NCBI RefSeq assembly: GCF_003416765.1
Contig: NZ_QSNG01000001.1
Coordinates: forward strand, 1,452,742-1,516,741
DNA: 64,000 nucleotides
Direction: 5' to 3'
Origin: Paratractidigestivibacter faecalis
GTDB lineage: Bacteria; Actinomycetota; Coriobacteriia; Coriobacteriales; Atopobiaceae
The notes under the pieces were generated by a model. It worked only from the letters and a program-made list of their open reading frames with translations. It ran no database searches and was not told the origin of the DNA. The first letter of the stretch is position 1. The number at the start of each line of letters is the position of its first letter. The position numbers and the translations under genes are program-made. Positions 52,409-60,584 of this stretch are shown here, piece after piece.

Positions 52409-53167
52409 ATGGCATCTAATAACGACGCACGGCCCGACCTGCTCTACTCACAGGTAGAAAACAATCTCCGTCAGCAGATCATCTCCGGAGAGCTCGGCGT
52501 GGGAGAGAAGATTCCGACCGAGCTCGAGCTCTGCGAACGCTATTCGGTGAGCCGCATTACAGTCCGAAGAGCCGTCCAGAATCTCGTGGATGAGGGTCTT
52601 ATATACCGGCTGCGCGGAAAGGGCTCCTTTGTCTCCGTCCCCAAGCGAGTCATCCGAAAAGGATCGCCTAACAATTTTGGCTACCACGCCTTTTCTGATA
52701 TCGGTGGCAAGAGTCACAGGCGGGTCCTGGAGCGGTCCTCCCTCGAAGCCACCCCTGCCCTCGCAAACGCACTGGACATAAAGGTCGGCGATACCGTTCT
52801 GATGGCAAAGAGGCTCGTGTTCGAAGACTCCATCCCTATCGCGCTCGACTCCGTCTATGTCTCGGAGAGGTCTTTCCCGAGCTTTCTTGACGACCTGAGC
52901 GAGGATATGAGCCTCTATGGCCTCTTGTCGGAAAACTACGGCATACAGCTGGGGGTCGAGGAGCTCGTCATAGACGTTTCAACCGCGCGCGAGGATGAGG
53001 CCAAGCTCCTCTCCTGCATCATCGGTTCGCCAATCTACGTGCTATCCAAGATAACCAAGGACAGCGAGGGCAATCCCCTTCACTATTCAAAATCCCTGCT
53101 CAGGGGAGACAGAGCGTCATTCCGCTTCGTGATTTCGCCGGAGGGAAAAATCCTTACCGAAGCATAA
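52409..53167 (+). CDS. GntR-family (HutC/UTRA) transcriptional regulator
   Basis: 252 residues. N-terminal wHTH: LYSQVENNLRQQIISGELGV, PTELELCERYSVSRITVRRA and LIYRLRGKGSFV; then a UTRA ligand-binding domain from about 85 (LVFEDSIPIALDSVYVSERS, late LSKITKDSEGNPLHYSKSLL). UTRA regulators sense sugar phosphates or amino sugars. The gene faces the distal end of the leftward PTS operon and is its likely repressor. A TTATGTCATCATATA element upstream resembles the palindrome at the PTS promoter (60034-60051). Confidence 0.9.
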   Translation: MASNNDARPDLLYSQVENNLRQQIISGELGVGEKIPTELELCERYSVSRITVRRAVQNLVDEGLIYRLRGKGSFVSVPKRVIRKGSPNNFGYHAFSDIGGKSHRRVLERSSLEATPALANALDIKVGDTVLMAKRLVFEDSIPIALDSVYVSERSFPSFLDDLSEDMSLYGLLSENYGIQLGVEELVIDVSTAREDEAKLLSCIIGSPIYVLSKITKDSEGNPLHYSKSLLRGDRASFRFVISPEGKILTEA

Positions 53168-53183
53168 GCACGTAAAAGAGGCC

Positions 53184-53209
53184 GCAAGCGGAGTTCGAGC
53201 TCCGCTTGC
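53184..53209. terminator. Terminator between convergent genes
   Basis: GCAAGCGGAG and CTCCGCTTGC with a six-base loop, between the regulator stop and the dehydrogenase stop. A T run begins ten bases on. Confidence 0.7.
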
Positions 53210-53246
53210 AGCCCTCAGCTTTTTGTTTCTCGAGGAGGGACGTTGC

Positions 53247-54350
53247 TCACTCTTGCGCGATCCTCCGCCCAAGGGCGTCAGTTGCTTTGAGAATGTCCAC
53301 GACCTCCGCGTCGCAGAGCCTCACGGGGCTCGCGCCCCAAGACTCGGCCTGCATTGCCGCCTGCGCAACCTTGCGAAGATCGTCATCGCTGGGCGCAAGC
53401 GAGAGCTCCGAGAAGGTTGTCGGAACGCCACAGTCCCTGCAGAAGCGCGCCACTCGCTCGACTTCCTCACTCGGGTAGTCCTCGGCAATCATGAGGCTCA
53501 GCGTCGAGAAACCCACCCTCTCGCCATGCATGGATTTCTCGCCATCGGGAAGCACCGTCATCGCGTTGCCCAGACCGTGGGCAAGAGAGCACCCGACATT
53601 CTCGAAACCAATGCCGCTCATGAGGATGTTTGCCTCAATCACGTTCTCAAGCGCCGGCGTAACAGTGCTCTGCTCGCATGCCTTGACGGCAGCGCGACCA
53701 TCCCTCTCGAGCGTTTCCATGCACGCGCGAGCAATCGCGCGACCTGCCGCAGTGCCAACCGCCTGCTCGCTTTGGCACCAAACGTAGTTGGCATGACCAG
53801 TCTTCCAGTTGGACTCGCCCTCATAGTAGGTCGAGAGGGCGTCCCCTATCCCCGCCGAGAGAAATCTCGTTGGGGCGCCTGCGATGACCTTGGAGTCCAC
53901 CAGAACGAGATCGGGATTCTTCACATGGAGGACAATCTCGTTCATCTCCCCTTCATCGCTATAGAGGATGGACATGGCACTCGTGGGAGCGTCCGTCGCC
54001 GCAATCGTCGGGCACACGACGAGCGCCGCGCCACTTTGAGCGGCAACCATTTTGGCCACGTCGATGACTTTCCCGCCACCCACGGCAACGATGACGTCAA
54101 ACTCACCCCCAGCTTCATTGCTAAGCCTCGATATGCTCTTGCGGCTTATCTCGCCCTCAAATGTCAGGGTCCGATACGTGCATCCATCCAAAGAGGGGTA
54201 GGCACCATAGAGTCCCTCCCCCAGCATCTGGCACACGAAGCTGTCCACAAGGAACAGGTGGTTTTTGCCAAACATCGACGCATACCGGCCTACTCGCCCA
54301 ATAACGTCAACGCCCTGCAGATAGTGGCCAACAGAACACCAAGCTCTCAT
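53247..54350 (-). CDS. Iron-containing alcohol dehydrogenase (glycerol dehydrogenase-like)
   Basis: NAD-dependent, 367 residues; start at 54350 after AAAGGGG. IVAVGGGKVIDVAKM is the NAD-binding GGGK motif; metal ligands are an Asp in GIGDALSTYYEG and two His in GCSLAHGLGNAM and KSMHGERVGF, the GldA pattern. It follows the aldolase gene as last gene of the PTS operon; reduction or oxidation of a three-carbon product such as dihydroxyacetone or glyceraldehyde is inferred. Confidence 0.88.
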   Translation of the reverse strand: MRAWCSVGHYLQGVDVIGRVGRYASMFGKNHLFLVDSFVCQMLGEGLYGAYPSLDGCTYRTLTFEGEISRKSISRLSNEAGGEFDVIVAVGGGKVIDVAKMVAAQSGAALVVCPTIAATDAPTSAMSILYSDEGEMNEIVLHVKNPDLVLVDSKVIAGAPTRFLSAGIGDALSTYYEGESNWKTGHANYVWCQSEQAVGTAAGRAIARACMETLERDGRAAVKACEQSTVTPALENVIEANILMSGIGFENVGCSLAHGLGNAMTVLPDGEKSMHGERVGFSTLSLMIAEDYPSEEVERVARFCRDCGVPTTFSELSLAPSDDDLRKVAQAAMQAESWGASPVRLCDAEVVDILKATDALGRRIAQE

Positions 54351-54403
54351 TTCGCGCCCCTTTCTTCTGGCCCGGTTATCAGGCCTGCGGCTTGCTCCCA
54401 GCC

Positions 54404-54435
54404 GAACGGCCCCACCGTCTCCGGCGGGGCCGTTC
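54404..54435. promoter_or_regulatory. Intercistronic hairpin
   Basis: GAACGGCCCC and GGGGCCGTTC around a 12-base loop in the 111-base gap between the aldolase and dehydrogenase genes. No T run on the leftward strand, so probably an mRNA processing or stability element. Confidence 0.55.
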
Positions 54436-54461
54436 ATATCCCTTGTTTGACGGCGGAAATC

Positions 54462-55160
54462 TTACGCAACCATGTCGACGATGCGGACGCCCTCGCCGAA
54501 CAGGCCTTCCCAATCAGACTTGAAGGTCTTAAGCGTGCCCTCGGTCATGGGGTGGACCGCCAGGGCCTCAAGCATCTCAAGGTCGACGGTGACGTTATCG
54601 GCACCGGCCTCGATGGCCTCTTGGAGCGAGAGCGGAGTCTTGAGGGAGGCCGCGCTGACCACGCAGTCGATGTTGTGGGCAACGAAGGCCTGCTTGATGC
54701 GGCGCACGACTTCGATGCCATCCCCGCCGTTCTTGTCGAGCCTGCTCACGTAGACGGCAACGTATGAGGCGCCCGCCATGGCCGCGAGCATCGCCTGGTT
54801 GAAGGTGTAGACGGCAGTGCAAGAGGTGGCAATGCCGGCATTCTTGAGCTCGCGAATTGCCTTGAAGCCCTCCGGACATGCCGGAATCTTCACGAAGGTG
54901 TTGCCCGGAACAGCCTTGACCATTGCCTTGGCGTCCTCCACGAGCTCCTCTGCAGTGTCTCCCATGGCCTCAAGGAAGAAAGGAGTTTCCTCACCGATGA
55001 CGCCACGGATGTCCAGCGCATTCTGCACGAAGGACTTGCCGGTACCCTTGAGGCAGTTGACGGCAATGGAGGGGTTCATGCTGAAGCAGTTAACGGGATA
55101 GATGCTACTGGCGGTCTTCACCATTTCAAAGTCGCCGGTATCGAGACAAAATTCAAGCAC
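54462..55160 (-). CDS. Fructose-6-phosphate aldolase/transaldolase-like protein
   Basis: 232 residues, Schiff-base aldolase of the FSA/TalC type. MLEFCLDTGDFEMVKTASSI, then the catalytic Lys91 in NTFVKIPACPEG, SCTAVYTFNQAMLAAMAGAS, YVSRLDKNGGDG and AASLKTPLSLQEAIEAGADN are clear. Small transaldolase-like enzymes split fructose 6-phosphate or analogues into three-carbon units; next to a glycerol dehydrogenase and a PTS the likely substrate is the imported sugar phosphate. Starts nine bases after the IID stop. Confidence 0.9.
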   Translation of the reverse strand: MLEFCLDTGDFEMVKTASSIYPVNCFSMNPSIAVNCLKGTGKSFVQNALDIRGVIGEETPFFLEAMGDTAEELVEDAKAMVKAVPGNTFVKIPACPEGFKAIRELKNAGIATSCTAVYTFNQAMLAAMAGASYVAVYVSRLDKNGGDGIEVVRRIKQAFVAHNIDCVVSAASLKTPLSLQEAIEAGADNVTVDLEMLEALAVHPMTEGTLKTFKSDWEGLFGEGVRIVDMVA

Positions 55161-55169
55161 TAGATTCTC

Positions 55170-55991
55170 CTAACCGAGGATTCCGACGGCCCCAAGCGCG
55201 ACGCCAAGGACCATGATTGCGATGATTTGTGCGAGGACGTTCACGCCCTTCTTGTTGAGGACGTACAGGATGCCGAACGCCGCCACCGGAAGAAGCTTCG
55301 GGAAGATGGAGTCGAGCGTGTCCTGAAGCGAGAACGCGGTGCCGCTGATATCAAAGGCGATGGGAGTCGTGATGGCGACGTTTGTCGCAATCATGCCGCC
55401 TATGACCATGAGACCGACGATGGAGAGCGCGCAGGTAAGCTTCTGCATGGTGCTGGGATCGGAAACCTTGGAGATGATATTCTCGCCCAGGCCGTAGCCA
55501 TACTTCACGCCAAGGCAGCGCAGAGCAATGTTGACCGCGTTGAAGATAAGCAGAAACAGAAGCGGGCCGAAGGGAGAACCCGCCATGCACAGACCGCCCG
55601 CGATGCCGGTGGCGATGATGCGCAGGGTACCGCCGATGAGGGAGTCGCCGATGCCCGCAAGGGGTCCCATGAGGGCGACCTTCATTGAGCTGATCGAGGA
55701 GGTGTCGAACTCCTCGTTGTTGGCGTTCTCCTCCTCCATGGCGCAGACGATACCGCCGATGAGGGGTTGCATGGTCGTGTGGCAGTTGTAGAACTCGAGG
55801 TGACGCTGATAGGCGGCAATCCTGTCCTCGGGCCGGTCATAGAGCTTCTTGATCGCAGGGATCATCGACCAGCAGAAGGCCATGTGCTGCTGGCGCTCGA
55901 AGTGCCATGCGTGAGACGTCGAGAAGGACCTGAGGAAGAGGCTCCTGAGTTCCTTCTTGCCAAGCTTCTTCGTTGCATCGCTAGAACTCAT
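55170..55991 (-). CDS. PTS mannose-family IID component
   Basis: 273 residues. RSFSTSHAWHFERQQHMAFC, then FYNCHTTMQPLIGGIVCAME, SSMKVALMGPLAGIGDSLIG and a run of hydrophobic helices ending in NVLAQIIAIMVLGVALGAVG are typical of IID, which with IIC forms the membrane channel. The start overlaps the IIC stop by 11 bases. The sugar is not determined by sequence; the accompanying aldolase and isomerase suggest a ketose or amino-sugar-derived substrate. Confidence 0.93.
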   Translation of the reverse strand: MSSSDATKKLGKKELRSLFLRSFSTSHAWHFERQQHMAFCWSMIPAIKKLYDRPEDRIAAYQRHLEFYNCHTTMQPLIGGIVCAMEEENANNEEFDTSSISSMKVALMGPLAGIGDSLIGGTLRIIATGIAGGLCMAGSPFGPLLFLLIFNAVNIALRCLGVKYGYGLGENIISKVSDPSTMQKLTCALSIVGLMVIGGMIATNVAITTPIAFDISGTAFSLQDTLDSIFPKLLPVAAFGILYVLNKKGVNVLAQIIAIMVLGVALGAVGILG

Positions 55992-56760
55992 TGTCGTCCT
56001 CGCCTTCCGTCATCAAAGCCGAGCCCTGGCTGGGCATAAAGATGTGTGCCATAAAGAGAATCCCGACTATCACAACCGCGAAACAAACAATGCCCAGGAC
56101 CGGAACGCCAAGGTACGCCGCGAGGACAAAGCCCAGCAGGAGGAAGACCGCGGTCTCCTTAGAGGCAATCATGGTCACAAGCTGGGCAAAGCCGAGCGCA
56201 GGGAGAATGCCGGTCGCGATGGTGATGCCAGCGGTGAGCCACGCCGGAATCGAAGCGACAAAGGCGGATACCGCGTCGCCGCCGAACATGAACGCCACAA
56301 AACCAATGACACCAAAAGTCACGTCAAAGAGAAAACCGTTGGCAAGAAACACCGCGGAGATGCCCTTATCATTGTCCTCGGCGGCAAACTTGTCTGCCGT
56401 TCGAGCCATAAGCGGGGTAATCACGCCATAGAAGAGGTTCACCACAAAGGCAGAGAGAATCGCCGCAGGCATCGCGATGGTGACCGCCGTGTCGATGCCG
56501 TTGCCCGTGCTGATGGCAAAGGCGGTGCCCAGCACCGAGCCGACGATCATGTCAGGCGGAATGGATGCGCCGATAGCCTGCATGCCCATAAAGACGAGCT
56601 CCAGCTGGAAGCCGATGATCACTCCCTGAGACACGTCGCCCAGCGCAATGCCGACAAGCATGCCAAGGACCAAGGGTCTGCCTAACATTGCCGTGCCGAC
56701 GAAGTAGTCGGCCTTTCCCACAAAGATAATCAGAGCGATAAGAAACGCTTGAAAAGCCAT
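55981..56760 (-). CDS. PTS mannose-family IIC component
   Basis: 259 residues, polytopic; start at 56760 after GAAGGAGGGG. MAFQAFLIALIIFVGKADYF, RPLVLGMLVGIALGDVSQGV and IIGFQLELVFMGMQAIGASI then PPDMIVGSVLGTAFAIST are the conserved sugar-channel segments. Sits between IIB and IID genes. The C-terminal SALMTEGEDDNEF is acidic. Confidence 0.93.
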   Translation of the reverse strand: MAFQAFLIALIIFVGKADYFVGTAMLGRPLVLGMLVGIALGDVSQGVIIGFQLELVFMGMQAIGASIPPDMIVGSVLGTAFAISTGNGIDTAVTIAMPAAILSAFVVNLFYGVITPLMARTADKFAAEDNDKGISAVFLANGFLFDVTFGVIGFVAFMFGGDAVSAFVASIPAWLTAGITIATGILPALGFAQLVTMIASKETAVFLLLGFVLAAYLGVPVLGIVCFAVVIVGILFMAHIFMPSQGSALMTEGEDDNEF

Positions 56761-56791
56761 TGCCCCTCCTTCAACTTACTGTCCGCCACAA

Positions 56792-57265
56792 TCAGAGGTC
56801 CTTCTCGGAAAGAACGACCTTCTTGTCCTTTGCTACCTGCCTCACCTCGACTTCCACGCCATCGCGGACGAGGCCGCGGACGACCTCTACCTCTTCATCG
56901 GTTAGATGGACCGCACTGCCGAAGCTGCGGGTCGTCTCGGAGCTCTTTACGGTGCCGCCCAGATTCAGCGAGGAAATGCCACACTCGCGGACCAGCCTCT
57001 CGGCATCCGCAATGCTGCCGGTAACGATGAGCAGACGATATTTGTCGGTTACGCCGCTTTTGATTGCCTTGATGGAGTCGTCGACGCCCTTGATAACCAG
57101 CTTTATGCCCACCGGCTTTGCCAGTCGCATCGTCTTCATGCGGACCTCGTTGGATACCACTTCGTCAGAGACGATAAGAATGGCATCGGCTCCCAGGGCA
57201 TGGCTCCAGGAGAATGCGACCTGGCCGTGGAGCAACCTGTGGTCCACCCTGCATAGCTTGATCAT
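56792..57265 (-). CDS. PTS mannose-family IIB component
   Basis: 157 residues, cytoplasmic phosphocarrier; start at 57265 after AAGGAAAGG. The phospho-His is His13 in RVDHRLLHGQVAFSW. Further blocks AILIVSDEVVSNEVRMKTMR, LLIVTGSIADAERLV and LNLGGT confirm the family. It would normally take phosphate from IIA, whose gene upstream is split by an insertion sequence. Confidence 0.94.
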   Translation of the reverse strand: MIKLCRVDHRLLHGQVAFSWSHALGADAILIVSDEVVSNEVRMKTMRLAKPVGIKLVIKGVDDSIKAIKSGVTDKYRLLIVTGSIADAERLVRECGISSLNLGGTVKSSETTRSFGSAVHLTDEEVEVVRGLVRDGVEVEVRQVAKDKKVVLSEKDL

Positions 57266-57298
57266 CTTTTTTCCTTTCCTTGGTTGATGCACGCCTGA

Positions 57299-58132
57299 CT
57301 AAATCGTTTGAAGGCACTTCTCGAACAGGGCTTTTGTCTCGGCTAGATACCCTGCCGGATCTTGGAAGCTCATTGGGTGCACGTACTCAAGCGAGAAGCC
57401 CCCTTTGTAACCGGCTTTCTTGAATGAAGCGAGAATGCCTCGCATGTCCAGGTTGCCGTGGCCCCAAGGCATATGTCCCGTAGGAGTACCGTCCACGAAA
57501 TGGCAGTGCGCGATGTCGCTGCCGAACGCGTTGAACCAATCGTCGACAGTCTCGCCCGCATCGCTCATGGCGCCAAGGTCAAGCGTGAGCTTCAGGCTGT
57601 CGCTATTCACTGCATCCTTGATGTTGGCAATCTGCGCTATCGTTGGCGCGATCTGGGAGGATTTACTCCAGATGCTCTCAAGCACGAGAGCAATCCCCCG
57701 AGCATGCGCGTAGACCGAGAGCTCTCTCAGCATGTCGATGCTTCGTACGCGCGCTTCATCGACCTTCTCGTCAAAGTAATTCCAGCCGGGGGTCACAAGA
57801 ACCTTCGGGCAGCCAATGGCCTCAGCAAGATCAATCACCCTGTGGAAGTAGGAGCGCGTATTGCCAACGAGAAGTTCGCCGCGAGCCGCCATGTTATTGG
57901 GTTTTGGATTGTTCTGCTCGCCACAGAGGCACTTGATCTGAACTCCGTACTCACGCATGAGAGCCTTGAGCTTTGAAGGGTCCTCCGAGAACTGCCCGTT
58001 GATCAGAAAGTGCTGGGGACAAAGCCAGATCTCTGCATTATGCAGACCTGTTTTGGCGCAGGACTCAAAGAACTTCTCGAGGCCGAAGTACCTGAACGAG
58101 ATGTTCATCGGGTAAAGGGACTGGACATCCAT
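57299..58132 (-). CDS. Sugar phosphate isomerase/epimerase (xylose isomerase-like TIM barrel)
   Basis: 277 residues; start at 58132 (GAGGA upstream), two bases after the IIA stop. AEIWLCPQHFL, later VLVTPGWNYFDEKVDEARVR and GIALVLESIWSKSSQ, LTLDLGAMSDAGE, AHCHFVDGTPTGHMPWGHGN and GGFSLEYVHP carry the metal-binding Glu, Asp, His and Glu of the AP-endonuclease-2 superfamily. Likely isomerises the sugar phosphate delivered by the PTS before aldol cleavage. Confidence 0.87.
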   Translation of the reverse strand: MDVQSLYPMNISFRYFGLEKFFESCAKTGLHNAEIWLCPQHFLINGQFSEDPSKLKALMREYGVQIKCLCGEQNNPKPNNMAARGELLVGNTRSYFHRVIDLAEAIGCPKVLVTPGWNYFDEKVDEARVRSIDMLRELSVYAHARGIALVLESIWSKSSQIAPTIAQIANIKDAVNSDSLKLTLDLGAMSDAGETVDDWFNAFGSDIAHCHFVDGTPTGHMPWGHGNLDMRGILASFKKAGYKGGFSLEYVHPMSFQDPAGYLAETKALFEKCLQTI

Positions 58133-58492
58133 GTCAGAAATCCTCGCCACAGTCCTGGCCGACATCGAGCAGGTCGTTGCAGACCATGATGGAGTCCCTG
58201 CAAGAGTCGACTGCCGCCCTTACGGCCGCGAGGTCGGGATTTGCGTCAGAGAGAATCTCGACGAGCAGGGGCATGTTCATGCCGCAGACGAGCGTAAAGT
58301 CATTCTCGGCAAGGGCAGCCATGAACTCGTTGTTCACGCTGCCGCCAAAGAGATCGGTAACGACGAGCATCTCCTCGCCGGGAACCTTACGCGCCAGCAC
58401 GTCTTTGACCTGCTGGGCTAAGGTGATGTCCGGGTCAACGTATGCGCAGAGCGTTGTCAGGTCCGGCAATTCCCCCAAAATGATGCCAAGGG

Positions 58493-59931
58493 GGGGGTGC
58501 GGACAATTTCTTAGACACTACGGAGAGAGTACCCCAGGTCCCTGCGGTACTGCTCCGGGCTCCTCCACCCCAGGCTCCGCTTGATCCTGCCCGAGTTGTA
58601 GTAGGCGAGGTAGCCCGCCAGGCGCCGCCGGAACTCCTCGAAGCCCACCCCGGACCAGTCCCTGCCGTGGTAGAACTCCTGCTTGAGCCGGCCGAAGAAG
58701 CCCTCGGCCGCGGCGTTGTCGGGGCTGCGGCCCTTCCTCGACATGCTGCGCACCAGGCCGTGGCGCTCGCATATCGCCGCCCAGCCCGGCCACCTGTAGT
58801 GGCAGCCGCGGTCGGTGTGGACCACGGGCCGCTCGCCGGCCGCGAGCGTCGAGGCCGCCGCCTCCAGCATCGAGTCGGCCATGCGGGCGTCGGGGGACTC
58901 CGACAGGGTCCACGCCACGACCGCCCCGTCGAAGCAGTCGACCACCGGCGACAGCCAGCAGCGCCCCGACCCTATCGTGAACATGGTGACGTCGGTGACC
59001 CACAGCTCGTTGGGGCGCGAGGCGGAGAAGTCGTGGGTGCCGTCGGGGCGCAGCGGCAGGTTGGGAGGGGCCTCGGAGACCTCGCCGGCATAGCTGCTCC
59101 AGCGCCTGCGGCGCCTCAGGTAGCGCACCTCGAGCCCCTCCTCGCGCATGACGCGCCTCACGACCTTCTCGGAGACCGCCAGGGGCTCGTCGGGGTCCAG
59201 GCGCAGCCTCGCCCATATCGTGCGGTAGCCCCAGGCCCCGCCCCCGGCCTCGAACAGGGCGCGCACCCGCGCCCTCAGGGCGGCCAGGCGGTCGGGGGCG
59301 CCCCTGCGGGCGCGGTGGTAGTAGTAGGTGCTGCGCGCCACGCCGGCCGCGCGCAGGGCGTCCTCCAGGCCGAACCCGGGCCTAAGGGCGTCGGCGACCA
59401 GCGCCCTCTCCGCCGCCGTCAGCGAGTCCGGGCCCCGCCCCGGGCCGCCTCCTTTTAGGACGTCCAACACCGCCTCGGCCCTGGCGAGCTCCAGCCTCAG
59501 GGCCCGGTTCTCGGCCCTGAGGGCCTCCAGGTCCCCGGGGTCGGCCGGCGGCGGCACGCGCGGGGCGCCCCGTCCGTTCGCGAGCGACACCTCGCCCTCC
59601 CTCCCCGCGGCGCGGGCCCAGCCGCGCACGGTCTCCGGGTGGCAGCCGATCGACGCGGCGACCTCGGCGGGGTCCTCCCCGGCGAGCGCCCTGCGCGCGG
59701 CGTCGGCCCTCTGGGCAAGAGTATAGGGGGCGTGCCAGCCGACGCCCAGGTCGCCGGACGCCCAGCGCCTGATCGACTCGGCGGAGGCGAGCCCCGACTC
59801 CCTGGCGAACCTGTGGGCCGGCCGGCCGGACTCGCGCCAGAGCCCCAGGATGGCGTCCCTCTCGTCGCTCGAGTACATTGCGGGCTCCAATCCGGACGCC
59901 TGTCGGCGTCCAACTTTTCGTCCGCACCCCC
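58493..59931. mobile_element. IS3-family insertion sequence in the IIA gene
   Basis: 1439 bases. Ends GGGGGTGCGGAC (58493-58504) and GTCCGCACCCCC (59920-59931) are perfect 12-base inverted repeats, weaker inwards. Target duplication GGG flanks it (58490-58492 and 59932-59934). One leftward transposase gene. Extremely GC-rich compared with the PTS genes. Confidence 0.93.
58511..59878 (-). CDS. IS3-family transposase, single-frame form
   Basis: 455 residues from ATG 59878. N-terminal helix-turn-helix regions (SDERDAILGLWRESGRPAHR, and IGCHPETVRGWARAAG), a short Leu/Ala coiled coil (DLEALRAENRALRLELARAE), HTH_21-type GVARSTYYYHRAR, then the DDE core: NELWVTDVTMF, PVVHTDRGCHYR and SPDNAAAEGFFGRLKQEF, ending GYLAYYNSGRIKRSLGWRSP. 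Most IS3 elements need a -1 frameshift between OrfA and OrfB; here both parts are in one frame. No damage is seen, so it may be active. Confidence 0.93.
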   Translation of the reverse strand: MYSSDERDAILGLWRESGRPAHRFARESGLASAESIRRWASGDLGVGWHAPYTLAQRADAARRALAGEDPAEVAASIGCHPETVRGWARAAGREGEVSLANGRGAPRVPPPADPGDLEALRAENRALRLELARAEAVLDVLKGGGPGRGPDSLTAAERALVADALRPGFGLEDALRAAGVARSTYYYHRARRGAPDRLAALRARVRALFEAGGGAWGYRTIWARLRLDPDEPLAVSEKVVRRVMREEGLEVRYLRRRRRWSSYAGEVSEAPPNLPLRPDGTHDFSASRPNELWVTDVTMFTIGSGRCWLSPVVDCFDGAVVAWTLSESPDARMADSMLEAAASTLAAGERPVVHTDRGCHYRWPGWAAICERHGLVRSMSRKGRSPDNAAAEGFFGRLKQEFYHGRDWSGVGFEEFRRRLAGYLAYYNSGRIKRSLGWRSPEQYRRDLGYSLRSV

Positions 59932-60032
59932 GGGTATCTTTCATTCCCTCAGCAAGACGACCGTGCGATGCCAGAACTACCTGCATATCGGGACTCCAAA
60001 CTTTGTTATCCGCTGTAATATTGTCATTGCCA

Positions 60033-60060
60033 ATTATATGACGTGATATAACAAATGCAA
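60033..60060 (-). promoter_or_regulatory. Promoter and palindrome of the PTS operon
   Basis: On the minus strand TTGCAT, 16 bases, TATAAT, about 50 bases before the IIA start. The -10 is perfect. TTATAT-N6-ATATAA (60034-60051) overlaps the spacer and -10 and is a candidate GntR/UTRA operator. Confidence 0.6.
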
Positions 60061-60584
60061 GACAAAGAGAACATTTCTGCTTGCAGCCCCGCGAACGGTC
60101 GCGAATGACCGGTGGATGGGTTTAAGCCCGACGCAGCACCTGAAGTAGCTGCCGCCTGAAACCTGGAGGCTGTCCGCGAAATCCGAGTTGCACGGAGAAG
60201 CAGAGACGCAAGGCGACCGAGGCGGTCGGGCACTCGGCGGCCTTCATTGACCGAATATCATCTCACCGTGTCCAGGGACACGACCCTCGTGGTCGAACTG
60301 CTCAATTATCGTGACCACGAGGGCCAATTCTTGGTAAACATCGACGCGCGATCTGCCCAGCGTGTTCCAAGACCGGCTTGTTCGCGGGTGTGTCAAGCTC
60401 GCGACAATCGCCGAGGGCGACCACTCGTATCTTAGAAAGAGTAGATGCAGCTGGTTTAATGCGATGCCGACGGCATGTGCCAGCTCTCCCCCTCGGGAAG
60501 CAATTGCGCGATATCGTTGATAAGGACTTGTACAAAGACGCCGATGCGGCGCATTTCCGGAAGCTTCACGGCTCCGGCATACAC

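Larger units (their letters stand above)
58134..59986 (-). pseudogene. PTS mannose-family IIA, split by an insertion sequence
   Basis: The 5' part (59986 to 59935) encodes MQVVLASHGRLAEGMKDT with the phospho-acceptor His8; start preceded by GGAGT. The 3' part (58489 to 58134) continues LGIILGELPDLTTLCAYVDP, then VTDLFGGSVNNEFMAALAEN and so on to the stop. Removing the element plus one copy of its GGG duplication gives a 411-base, 136-residue frame, the normal IIA length. The gene is thus freshly inactivated, and the PTS would need IIA from elsewhere. Confidence 0.9.

Noticed and set aside
53223-54767. 514-codon plus-strand frame
   Set aside because: Antisense of the alcohol dehydrogenase and aldolase; those have full catalytic motifs.
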